From IMG/VR virus record IMGVR_UViG_3300034198_011312, positions 1-21,819 of that record: DNA of 21,819 nucleotides; one strand, 5' to 3'. Source of the DNA: a virus. A program made the position numbers and the translations under genes. The notes below the pieces were generated by a model that was given only the letters and a program-made list of their open reading frames with translations, ran no database searches and was not told the DNA's origin. Below are positions 1 to 6,506 of this stretch, in pieces (position 1 is the first letter of the stretch; every line of letters begins with the position of its first letter).

Positions 1-612
1 TATTCGGGCACTACCGCCAGGATATATGTCTCGCAACTTTTCGCCATCTGCAGTGGTAACTGCTCCGCCGTGAATAACTTTGCCAGGACTAAACCCATAA
101 CATGCGTTCACAACATCACAAACGCCAAACATCATGACCGAAATTCTCTTGCGTCGCCATTTGGGAGAAGTTGTAATTTGTTGAATCATTGGGTCTCCAG
201 CGCGCCAATTAATCATCCCAACCCATGACGACATGTACTCCTTCTCAAGAACTTGAGACGCTTCTGAGTCATCCAATACAGTCCCCCACGGGTATCTATC
301 GTCCGCATAGCCGAGCAATATAAAGTGTGCTGGCTGAAGGTGTCTCCCATCAAGAAGAACGAACCACATTTTCACCACTTCGTCTTCAGGGCCAAATACT
401 TCTTCACGGTAGTACTTGACGACCAAACGACCTTCGGTGTCAACTTCTCCACGCCCCCACTCGGTTGGGTCTTCAGCGGGCAGTTCTTCGCCAACGTTAT
501 ACCAGCGTTTTGGTGGCTGACTCATGCCAGCCGAGAGCCAACGAATATCAAAGAAACGGTCGCTTAATTTGTTTCCAGTATCAAGCGCAAATGTTGAAGG
601 GAATTTTGCCAT
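1..612 (-). CDS. Unidentified phage protein, possibly a degenerate GNAT-fold protein (3' end outside window)
   Basis: This leftward frame is open from an ATG at 612-610 to the window edge, giving 204 codons with no stop; its C-terminus lies outside. The start is the first ATG after an in-frame TAG a few codons upstream, and no clear Shine-Dalgarno sequence precedes it. The protein is mixed alpha/beta-like, with no signal peptide or membrane segment. Around residues 150-175 it reads PKWRRKRISVMMFGV, which resembles the acetyl-CoA loop of GNAT acetyltransferases (RRxxGxG/A) but with the glycines replaced by Arg and Ser. If the fold is right, catalysis is doubtful. It follows the 629-1339 gene by 16 bases on the same strand, so the two are probably co-transcribed. 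The open frame makes the gene secure; the GNAT idea is weak. Confidence 0.7.
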   Translation of the reverse strand, partial: MAKFPSTFALDTGNKLSDRFFDIRWLSAGMSQPPKRWYNVGEELPAEDPTEWGRGEVDTEGRLVVKYYREEVFGPEDEVVKMWFVLLDGRHLQPAHFILLGYADDRYPWGTVLDDSEASQVLEKEYMSSWVGMINWRAGDPMIQQITTSPKWRRKRISVMMFGVCDVVNACYGFSPGKVIHGGAVTTADGEKLRDIYPGGSARI

Positions 613-628
613 ACGGCAAGACTATCAA

Positions 629-1339
629 TTAGTCATTCCACCATGTTGACCAAGGGGCCTTAGGGTCTTCTTTTTCTACAGTCTCAGAAACGCCAGTGTA
701 TGCAACATGGATTGTCACGGTTGCGTCTTGGTCGTAATCTGTCCAGTCGCCCTCGTTGCTGTATACAAACATGCTGATGATTTCATCTGGGTTAAGGATG
801 GCCATATTTGTCTTGTACTTGTTAGCAGCAAACTGACCACTGCTCCAGCCATTATTTCCCCAGTATGGGTTATGGTCGGCATCTAGCGCTGGGGCAAAAC
901 CAGTTGATGAGCGGAACGCTTGGGAATTGTCATAGTAATTGTTGATGTATTGCGTTGTTGCATCTTTGAACATGCCAGCAGGCGCATCTTCTGGAAGACC
1001 GAGCCAAATGGTTGGCTTGAACTCATCGCTACCGTAAACTTCTCCTGTCTGGCTCTCTGGTTCGTCGTAACCAAAGAACGGTGCCCAGTCTGTCGGTTCG
1101 TCAACATCAGAAAGAACAGTACGAGGAGACTTTGACTTTTGCGCTGAAAGTACCAATGTTCTTCCAGCGTCTTCAAACAAATCGCCGTCAAAGGTTCCCG
1201 TAAGCATTCTTCTATCTGCAGTGAACCAGATACCCTCAATTTGGACCTTGAAGGGGAAGGACACATTAATAAACGAGTTGTTAAGGTTCCCAACCATATA
1301 GTCGTAGGTAACGATTGATGGTGCGATAATTCCAGACAT
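629..1339 (-). CDS. Hypothetical phage protein, 236 aa, Trp/Tyr- and Asp-rich
   Basis: The ATG at 1339 is preceded on the minus strand by a strong AGGAG Shine-Dalgarno sequence six bases away, so the start is well supported. The protein is acidic and rich in aromatics, with many Asn, Gly and Asp residues (for example the NNGWSSG and STWWND stretches, the latter at the C-terminus). I see no catalytic motif, signal peptide or transmembrane segment. The composition suits a secreted or virion-surface beta-structured protein, but I do not recognise the family. It is the first gene of the leftward unit and starts 62 bases from the divergently oriented RuvC-like gene. A structural or decoration role is only a guess. 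Confidence 0.75.
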   Translation of the reverse strand: MSGIIAPSIVTYDYMVGNLNNSFINVSFPFKVQIEGIWFTADRRMLTGTFDGDLFEDAGRTLVLSAQKSKSPRTVLSDVDEPTDWAPFFGYDEPESQTGEVYGSDEFKPTIWLGLPEDAPAGMFKDATTQYINNYYDNSQAFRSSTGFAPALDADHNPYWGNNGWSSGQFAANKYKTNMAILNPDEIISMFVYSNEGDWTDYDQDATVTIHVAYTGVSETVEKEDPKAPWSTWWND

Positions 1340-1374
1340 TGGGTCTCCTATTGGTTATAAGCAACAAAAAAATA

Positions 1375-1380
1375 ATACTA
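1375..1380 (-). promoter_or_regulatory. Candidate -10 box of the leftward promoter
   Basis: On the minus strand these bases read TAGTAT, a good TAnnnT -10 hexamer. Transcription starting about 7 bases downstream would give a roughly 28-base leader with the AGGAG site before the ATG at 1339. No convincing -35 is visible. The box forms a perfect 6-bp inverted repeat with the rightward box at 1389-1394. Confidence 0.4.
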
Positions 1381-1385
1381 CAAAC

Positions 1386-1394
1386 TGCTAGTAT
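1386..1394 (+). promoter_or_regulatory. Candidate extended -10 box (TGC-TAGTAT) giving a leaderless RuvC-like transcript
   Basis: The sequence TGC-TAGTAT matches an extended -10 element, and seven bases separate it from the ATG at 1402. This is the spacing at which transcription would begin on the A of the start codon. No Shine-Dalgarno sequence precedes that ATG, which fits leaderless expression as is common in actinobacteria. There is no recognisable -35. Confidence 0.45.
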
Positions 1395-1401
1395 CGCCCG
1401 C

Positions 1402-1917
1402 ATGAATCTAATGGGTCTAGACCTTTCTTTAACCTCTACCGGAATATCTGTGAATGAAAAGACATTTGTGATTGCTTCTAAGCAAAAAGGTGCCGCACGT
1501 CTTTCTGAAATTAGCCAATTAGTGCTTGATTCATGTATAACCCTTGACGTCAGGTGTGTAATTATTGAAGGTTATTCATTTGCTTCCAGAAATAGCCAGG
1601 CTCATAGCATTGGTGAACTGGGCGGAGCGGTCCGTATGAGGCTCTATGAGAACAGCATTGACTATGTAGATGTACCCCCAACATGCCGAGCAAAGTTTGC
1701 TACCGGGAAAGGGAATGCTTCTAAAGGTGAAGTTATTTCAGCGGTGTCAGCAAAGACCAGGAAGGTATTTTCCGGAGGTGGTGGAAATGACGAATGTGAT
1801 GCATGGGTTTTGGAGCAGATGGGTCTTGCCAAACTTGGGGAGTCAAAATGGGATTGGTCAAAAGAACAACTTTCTGCTTTAAGCAAAGTAGAGTGGGGCT
1901 TACTATTCACCGCATAA
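1402..1917 (+). CDS. RuvC-like Holliday junction resolvase (RNase H fold)
   Basis: This 171-residue protein has the layout of RuvC-type resolvases, which cut four-way DNA junctions using two metal ions. The N-terminal strand reads GLDLSLTSTG with the first catalytic Asp at residue 7. A second acidic motif, VIIEGYSF, places Glu at residue 56. The C-terminal motif NDECDAWVL supplies Asp130 and Asp133. All expected acidic residues are therefore present. In phages such proteins resolve branched replication or packaging intermediates. I chose the ATG at 1402; an in-frame ATG at 1411 is the alternative, while extension upstream to 1339 would run through the divergent promoter region and is unlikely. 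It is the first gene of the rightward block, with the next ORF 10 bases downstream. Confidence 0.85.
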   Translation: MNLMGLDLSLTSTGISVNEKTFVIASKQKGAARLSEISQLVLDSCITLDVRCVIIEGYSFASRNSQAHSIGELGGAVRMRLYENSIDYVDVPPTCRAKFATGKGNASKGEVISAVSAKTRKVFSGGGGNDECDAWVLEQMGLAKLGESKWDWSKEQLSALSKVEWGLLFTA

Positions 1918-1927
1918 CAGGGAAAAA

Positions 1928-2275
1928 ATGATATCTAGAAACGCCCCCATCAGTCAAGTTGACATTGAGCACGAACTCCTTCGTTTATTAGAGATGCTGG
2001 AATCAGAGACCGAGGCTTTTGAAAAACTTGCAGAGGACTCAGCAAAAAAAGAAGCCCTTTATAAATCAAACTGGGCAAAAGAATATCTTTCAGCAAAAGG
2101 TTCAATCAAAGAACGAGAGGCTTGGGCTGAATACAAACTTGCAGATGAAAACTTTGACTTTAAGATTGCTGAAGCGCTTCTTAAATCAAAACGTGAGAAG
2201 TTGCTATCTTTGCGGACTTCTATTGACGCCATGCGAACCCTGAATGCAAACGTGAGAGTGCAGGTAACACATTGA
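1928..2275 (+). CDS. Coiled-coil phage protein of unknown function, 115 aa
   Basis: The protein is almost wholly helical and charged, with heptad-like Leu/Glu/Lys spacing from about residue 10 to 105, so it should form a long coiled coil or helical hairpin. The ATG follows a good AGGGA site about 5 bases upstream. It sits directly after the RuvC-like gene and its TGA overlaps the TTG start of the ParB-like gene, so the three are translationally coupled. Similar helical proteins with a 'ReaWAeyk'-type central segment are, from memory, common beside resolvase or recombination genes in actinophages, but I know of no assigned function. Confidence 0.75.
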   Translation: MISRNAPISQVDIEHELLRLLEMLESETEAFEKLAEDSAKKEALYKSNWAKEYLSAKGSIKEREAWAEYKLADENFDFKIAEALLKSKREKLLSLRTSIDAMRTLNANVRVQVTH

Positions 2276-3054
2276 TTGACAACATTTCACCAGGTCTTGA
2301 ATCTCTATGTATCAACATTGAGCAACTTGTTCCGCTTAACAACAACCCTCGCAAGGGCAACATTGGGGCAATAACTGCTTCTTACTCAGAGTTTGGTCAA
2401 GTAAAACCAATCGTTGTAAAACCAAACGACGATGGGACATTTACAGTGATTGCAGGAAATCATCAACTTGAAGCAGCAAAGCGCCTCGGGTGGACAAAGA
2501 TTGCCGCCGTGCAAATGGATGTAAACAATGAACGAGCAATTGCTTTTGCTCTTGCTGATAACCGCACTATGGAGATGGGTCACACAGACCAGTCTCTTCT
2601 TAATGGTCTCCTTGTTGATGTATCAGAGTTTTATCCTGAGTTATTTGAAAACCTTGGGTGGGACGAGTTTGAAATGGCCGCCATTGAGGAGTCTCATTAC
2701 TCGTCTGAGGTTGTTTCACCGATTGCCGATGCATATACAACTCCAGTAATGAGAGATTTATCAAACGGTCCTTCGGAAGTAAAAATTACTGTTGAAGAAT
2801 CAGATGATGGAGACAGGCGAATTGTTGCTGGTGGAGATGTGGACCATAACAAGGTTGCTGTTAGCGGAAGCACAATAACTGCTGGTGGGGCATCTTCTCA
2901 GGCTGTAGTTCAATACACGATTGTATTTGACAATCCTGAACAGCAACGCCGCTGGTATGACTTTGTTCGTTACCTGCGCAATGACCCAGGCATTTCAGGA
3001 ACAACTACTGCGGAAAAGTTAATTGATTTTATTGATATGCATACAGAGGTTTAA
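2272..3054 (+). CDS. ParB/sulfiredoxin-fold protein
   Basis: The N-terminal 120 residues form a ParB-like domain. The pieces visible are the N-P-R motif near residues 26-28 (NNNPRKG), a phosphate-binding type loop AGNHQLEAAKRLGW near residues 61-74, and the following AFALADNRT helix. In many phage relatives the loop reads GNHR; here the Arg is Gln. Such domains bind nucleotides or DNA, and some have nuclease or NTPase activity. Residues about 130-215 look like a loosely ordered linker. The last 45 residues (FDNPEQQRRWYDFVRYLR onward) form a second small domain often seen at the end of phage ParB-like proteins. The start is TTG at 2272, overlapping the previous stop as TTGA, with a GG-containing site 7 bases upstream. 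Confidence 0.8.
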   Translation: MIDNISPGLESLCINIEQLVPLNNNPRKGNIGAITASYSEFGQVKPIVVKPNDDGTFTVIAGNHQLEAAKRLGWTKIAAVQMDVNNERAIAFALADNRTMEMGHTDQSLLNGLLVDVSEFYPELFENLGWDEFEMAAIEESHYSSEVVSPIADAYTTPVMRDLSNGPSEVKITVEESDDGDRRIVAGGDVDHNKVAVSGSTITAGGASSQAVVQYTIVFDNPEQQRRWYDFVRYLRNDPGISGTTTAEKLIDFIDMHTEV

Positions 3055-3234
3055 GTGAAAATTCATAACCCCGATAACGTATATGACCTGCAGAAAATTC
3101 TTTATCAACTTCTTCGCAGTAAACGAAAATCACGAACAAATTCTGTTCTTCTGAGCAACTCTCTTATGCACGATATTTCCGAGAGAATTATCCGTCTTGA
3201 GAATAGAGTCCAAGAACTAGAGATAGATAAATGA
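3055..3234 (+). CDS. Small helical protein, 59 aa, GTG start
   Basis: A GTG codon directly follows the stop of the ParB-like gene, with an AGAGG ribosome site six bases upstream, and the frame runs 59 codons to a TGA that overlaps the next ATG as ATGA. The coupling at both ends argues that this is a real gene although it lacks an ATG. The protein is basic in the first half (RSKRKSR, residues 21-27) and amphipathic helical in the second half, ending in a short coiled-coil-like segment (ISERIIRLENRVQELEIDK). It may be an adaptor or DNA-contacting partner of its neighbours. I do not recognise the family. Confidence 0.65.
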   Translation: MKIHNPDNVYDLQKILYQLLRSKRKSRTNSVLLSNSLMHDISERIIRLENRVQELEIDK

Positions 3235-4373
3235 CTAGGCAGAGAATGTTTCTTGACATTGATTGTGTTGAGGCCGCAAGACAGAGAATAAGGCACGTTT
3301 ATGATACTTTTGATACTGTTTGCGTTCAGTTTTCTGGAGGAAAAGATAGCACAGCAGTGCTTTACTTGGCTAAAGAAGTTCATGAAGAACGAGGACTCGG
3401 ACCAGTCAAAGTAATATTCCGAGACGAAGAGATGGTTAGTCCATTGGTTCTTGACTATGTAAACAAAGTCCGCAACTACGACTGGGTTGATATGGAGTGG
3501 TACTGCCTTCCGTACAGTTCAGAAGTTTGGGTTCTTGGCGTTAGAGAGCCTGTAGTTATGTGGAACGCCAATCGTGAGCGAGAAGGTCGCCGCGTACGAC
3601 CAATACCATCATGGGCAATTACTGCTGAACACTTTGGGTTAACTGCGGATGAAGGTCTTCCAGAGAGAATTGACTACTACACCATGCAGGGCAAGACTGG
3701 TTCTGTTGCTTTTATTACCGGAGTTCGGGCTAATGAGTCAATGGTGCGTTATAGGTCTCTTGTGCAGAAACTGCACGAGAACTACATAGTTTCTCCATAC
3801 AAAATGAAGAAGTCAATACCTCTTAAATTTGCAAAAGTTATTTATGACTGGCAGACAGATGACGTACTCAAGTTCATCACAGAAGAACACGGCGCAGACT
3901 ATTGCGAGTACTATGACCTTGCTGCTCTCACTGGTTCAAATACCCGAGTTGGTATTCCTCTCCACTCTGTTGCCATTAGACGAATAGGTGACGTTGTGGC
4001 TACTGAGCCAGACTTCTATGACAGGTTGTGGGAGATTTGGCCAGACATTGATGCACAACGCAGGTGGTGGCCTGATTTTGACATTGAAAAACTAATTAGC
4101 CGATATGCGGATGAAGGTTTTGAAGGTGCAAAAGAATGCATACGGGAAAATATTCTTGGTGATGAATTGCAACGTAGAGCAAAAGCATATGTTTCAGACT
4201 TTAGAAAAAAACATATTCTTGACCCATACTCGTACCCCATTAACTGGATGATTAGAAATCTTCTACTCAACGAAATAGCCGTAACGTCAGCCGCACCTGT
4301 TGGGCCTAAAACTAGGGCTCACACAATCAGGCAAAAAGCAGCAGAACAAGAACTGGAAAATAATGCAAATTAA
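3231..4373 (+). CDS. PP-loop ATP pyrophosphatase, PAPS reductase/IbrA-like
   Basis: The protein has the P-loop-like PP-motif SGGKDS at residues 35-40 inside VQFSGGKDSTAVLYLA, the hallmark of N-type ATP pyrophosphatases that adenylate a substrate. Further family signs are FRDEEM after strand 2, the GVRANES..R segment in the middle and IYDWQTDDV, typical of PAPS reductase-like and IbrA-type proteins. The true PAPS reductase C-terminal ECGxH motif and paired Cys iron-sulfur motifs are not visible, so sulfate reduction is unlikely. At 380 residues it is longer than assimilatory PAPS reductases (about 240) and has an extra helical C-terminal half. It overlaps the preceding gene by 4 bases and the following IbrB-like gene by 11. 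The IbrA/IbrB pairing is known from Escherichia coli, where the proteins regulate immunoglobulin-binding genes; the reaction is not known to me. Confidence 0.85.
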   Translation: MTRQRMFLDIDCVEAARQRIRHVYDTFDTVCVQFSGGKDSTAVLYLAKEVHEERGLGPVKVIFRDEEMVSPLVLDYVNKVRNYDWVDMEWYCLPYSSEVWVLGVREPVVMWNANREREGRRVRPIPSWAITAEHFGLTADEGLPERIDYYTMQGKTGSVAFITGVRANESMVRYRSLVQKLHENYIVSPYKMKKSIPLKFAKVIYDWQTDDVLKFITEEHGADYCEYYDLAALTGSNTRVGIPLHSVAIRRIGDVVATEPDFYDRLWEIWPDIDAQRRWWPDFDIEKLISRYADEGFEGAKECIRENILGDELQRRAKAYVSDFRKKHILDPYSYPINWMIRNLLLNEIAVTSAAPVGPKTRAHTIRQKAAEQELENNAN

Positions 4374-4911
4374 TTATATAAATATTGACGAACTAGTTGT
4401 TGCCCCATTTAAGGCAACCTATATCTTGCGTCCTGACTTGCTTGTTTTGTCTAAGTCTCTTTATGATTTTGGATTTATTTACCCACTCCTTGTACAAAAG
4501 TCAACAAATGTTGTGATTGATGGAAACGAACGGTTAATGCTTGCTCGTGGTCAGAAACAAATTCGTGAAAAAATAGGAGAAGAAATTCCTGTTGTATTTG
4601 TCGATTGCGACAGTATTGACGCAAAGTTGATGCATATCCGCATGAATCGTGGCAGAGGAACAATGCTCGCTAAACCGGTGTCAGCAATTATTAGAAACAT
4701 TATGCAATCCAGAAAATATAAAAAAGAGGACATGGATTCCATTCTTCAAATGAAGCACGACGAGTACAATTTAATGATTGATGGTTCTCTTTTAAAGCAC
4801 CGAAAAGTATCTGAGCATAAATATTCGCGTGCTTGGGTTCCGGTTGAGGCTCCAGCAGGTACTCTTGACTCTGGTCCAGTAACGGAGACACCTCCTAACT
4901 CAGATAGGTAG
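4363..4911 (+). CDS. IbrB-like ParB-domain protein
   Basis: This 182-residue protein shows the ParB-like loop VIDGNERLMLARGQ around residues 48-61 and the characteristic HIRMNRGRGTMLAKP segment of phage and IbrB-type ParB proteins. A helical tail follows, and the last 30 residues are Pro/Ser/Thr-rich and probably disordered. I place the start at ATG 4363, which has a GGAAA site upstream and overlaps the PP-loop gene by 11 bases. A longer reading from an ATG at 4300 would lie wholly inside the upstream gene and is less likely. Pairing of an IbrA-like PP-loop protein with an IbrB-like ParB protein is a recognised arrangement and suggests the two act together, perhaps with the ParB part presenting DNA or a nucleotide substrate. 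Confidence 0.8.
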   Translation: MQINYINIDELVVAPFKATYILRPDLLVLSKSLYDFGFIYPLLVQKSTNVVIDGNERLMLARGQKQIREKIGEEIPVVFVDCDSIDAKLMHIRMNRGRGTMLAKPVSAIIRNIMQSRKYKKEDMDSILQMKHDEYNLMIDGSLLKHRKVSEHKYSRAWVPVEAPAGTLDSGPVTETPPNSDR

Positions 4912-4922
4912 AGCCCAGTTAG

Positions 4923-4931
4923 TGGTACAAT
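4923..4931 (+). promoter_or_regulatory. Candidate extended -10 promoter (TGG-TACAAT)
   Basis: Between the IbrB-like gene and the small basic gene lies TGG followed by TACAAT, a good extended -10 element. A start about 7 bases downstream gives a 25-base leader containing the GAGGATAGGA ribosome site. No -35 match was found at the usual distance. It could separate expression of the structural block from the preceding module. Confidence 0.35.
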
Positions 4932-4962
4932 TTCATCAGTTATCTTGAGGATAGGAACACTA

Positions 4963-5139
4963 ATGGGTCAAGCAGGTAGTAGCCGGAGAGAAAGAAGCGG
5001 TCGTAGAACAAGCCGACTTCGCCGTTTGGCACGTTCTGTTGCACAAACAGGTAGACGTCGTGGCGGTAGAGGTGGCGTTCAGGGCGAGCGTGCCCGTGAC
5101 ATCGTTCGGGAACTTAATCCCTTTCGTCGCCGCAGATAA
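4963..5139 (+). CDS. Arginine-rich small basic protein, 58 aa
   Basis: The ATG at 4963 has an AGGA site 7 bases upstream; an earlier in-frame TTG at 4945 precedes that site and is rejected. The protein holds 20 arginines in 58 residues and no lysine, with Gly, Ser and Ala making up most of the rest, and it ends in four arginines. That is protamine-like and predicts tight, non-specific nucleic acid binding or a disordered tail that folds on a partner. It lies between the ParB/PP-loop module and the connector gene, so roles in DNA packaging, the head-tail joint or as a capsid-internal protein are all possible. No family was recognised. Confidence 0.7.
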   Translation: MGQAGSSRRERSGRRTSRLRRLARSVAQTGRRRGGRGGVQGERARDIVRELNPFRRRR

Positions 5140-5166
5140 TAATCTGCCCTAGAACAGGGGTTTTAA

Positions 5167-6054
5167 ATGCTGGTATCAGTACAAGAACTAATTACTTACA
5201 TGGATATCCGCTTTTCCCTGCGTCAGCAAGATGCGGCTGAACTCATTCTTGCAGGACTTCAAAGCGAACTTGAGTCTTACCTTAGAAGACCGATTGAAGT
5301 CACAGAGTTCACCGAAGAGTACAAGGTTCCTGCAAATAACCTGGCTATGCCGATGTCTTCATTTTTCTACCAACAGAACCTGGAGTCTTCGTTTTATGCT
5401 GGGCAAGGCAATACGTCTCGCTCTGTAACAAACTACGCAATGCCCCCAGAGACGGTCTATTTAAGAAACTCTCCGGTGTCAAAAGTTTTGAGTGTTTCTA
5501 TTCAAAACCAATGGACTACCCCGACTTATCTTGGTGAAGCGATTAAGCGAACCGCGACTGTAACGGGTGCTACTAAAGTTGGCAACAAGGTTACATTCAC
5601 GTCAAATGGACACAAGTTAACGGTCGGTCAATACGTGACAATTAAGAATGCAGACCCTATTGGGTACAACGTTATAAACAAGAAAATTGTTGAAGTTACT
5701 GCTAACTCTTTTGTTATTGACGGCGTTACAGAGTCAATTGGTGCATATGTTTCCGGCGGAAACGCAGAAGCGGTTGGGACAAACTATACGGTCAGAAGAT
5801 ACGGTGTTGATGTCTACAATATGGTTGCTGACGACGTTATTACAATCAACTACGAAGCAGGACTTGATGGAGACACGGTACCTGTATTTAAGTTGTTAAT
5901 TCTCCGAGCCGCAACTCGTGAAATGCAAAACATGCACGACGATGTTGTTGGCGTCAAGGACTTAAACCCAAGAGGTGTTGCTCCAATGGAGACTGGTTTT
6001 ACAGATAGAGAATTGGCTTCAGTAAAGAAATATAAGCGCGTCAGGGTTGCATAA
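5167..6054 (+). CDS. Head-tail connector (adaptor) protein with inserted beta domain
   Basis: The helical N-terminus (VSVQELITYMDIRFSLRQQ onward, residues about 3-50) and the C-terminal helix that includes LLILRAATREMQNMHD match gp6-like head-tail adaptors, which ring the portal and receive the tail. Such adaptors are usually 100-200 residues, but this one has 295. The extra length lies between them and includes a beta-rich insert at about residues 135-200 (VTGATKVGNKVTFTSNGHK and onward), resembling the small repeated beta domain seen in several phage structural proteins. An AGGGG ribosome site lies six bases before the ATG. The TAA overlaps the next ATG as TAATG, as expected for a neck operon. 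Role by fold and position; not verified by search. Confidence 0.65.
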   Translation: MLVSVQELITYMDIRFSLRQQDAAELILAGLQSELESYLRRPIEVTEFTEEYKVPANNLAMPMSSFFYQQNLESSFYAGQGNTSRSVTNYAMPPETVYLRNSPVSKVLSVSIQNQWTTPTYLGEAIKRTATVTGATKVGNKVTFTSNGHKLTVGQYVTIKNADPIGYNVINKKIVEVTANSFVIDGVTESIGAYVSGGNAEAVGTNYTVRRYGVDVYNMVADDVITINYEAGLDGDTVPVFKLLILRAATREMQNMHDDVVGVKDLNPRGVAPMETGFTDRELASVKKYKRVRVA

Positions 6055-6506
6055 TGGCCGATGACGTAGTCGTACGCATTAAAGTTCACTCCCGTGAAGT
6101 GAAACGAATGCTTAACAAAATGGAAAAAAACGCACGTAGTTTTAAACCCGTATTTGTAGAGGCAGAAAGAACTTTAAAAAGAGCCTACACCGCTAACTTT
6201 GCTTCTGAAGGTGGAGCAGTTGGTGGGTGGGCACCGCTTGATGCTGACTATGCGGCATGGAAAGCAAAACACTATGGCATGGCTCCGAAACTCGTTCAAA
6301 ACGGGCAACTTTTCCAAAGTATTTCAAACTTGAACGTACGAGACATTGGGGATACTAAAGCCGTTTTTGGGACAGACCTTCCTATTGCAAAATTTCATCA
6401 ATACGGAACGTGGAGCATGCCTGAAAGGCGTCTCATTTTTGAACCACCGATGTTTGCTAGAAATCTTGCTCAAGATGCTGCCGACCATGTTCTCAAGGGG
6501 GCCTAA
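6054..6506 (+). CDS. Virion morphogenesis / tail completion protein (Mu gpG / P2 gpS-like)
   Basis: The 150-residue protein shows the typical pattern of this family: a helical N-terminus, then GGWAPLDADYAAWKAK, LVQNGQLFQSI, and FHQYGTWSMPERRLIFEPP. In related phages the product helps finish the tail and joins it to the head. It starts at an ATG overlapping the upstream TAA and its own TAA overlaps the next ATG, both as TAATG, so the connector, this gene and the next are translationally coupled. Length fits the family. The match is by remembered motif pattern, and I judge it strong. Confidence 0.75.
   Translation: MADDVVVRIKVHSREVKRMLNKMEKNARSFKPVFVEAERTLKRAYTANFASEGGAVGGWAPLDADYAAWKAKHYGMAPKLVQNGQLFQSISNLNVRDIGDTKAVFGTDLPIAKFHQYGTWSMPERRLIFEPPMFARNLAQDAADHVLKGA

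Noticed and set aside
325-567. Rightward ORF of 80 codons inside the first leftward gene
   Set aside because: The leftward frame 1-612 is open throughout and has protein-like composition; the rightward frame looks like a shadow.
883-1293. Leftward 136-codon ORF overlapping the 629-1339 gene
   Set aside because: Same strand, other frame, and no strong ribosome site; the longer frame has AGGAG at its start.
3231-4373. Calling the PP-loop gene an assimilatory PAPS reductase (cysH)
   Set aside because: The ECGxH catalytic motif is missing and the protein is much longer; context is IbrB-like, not sulfate assimilation.
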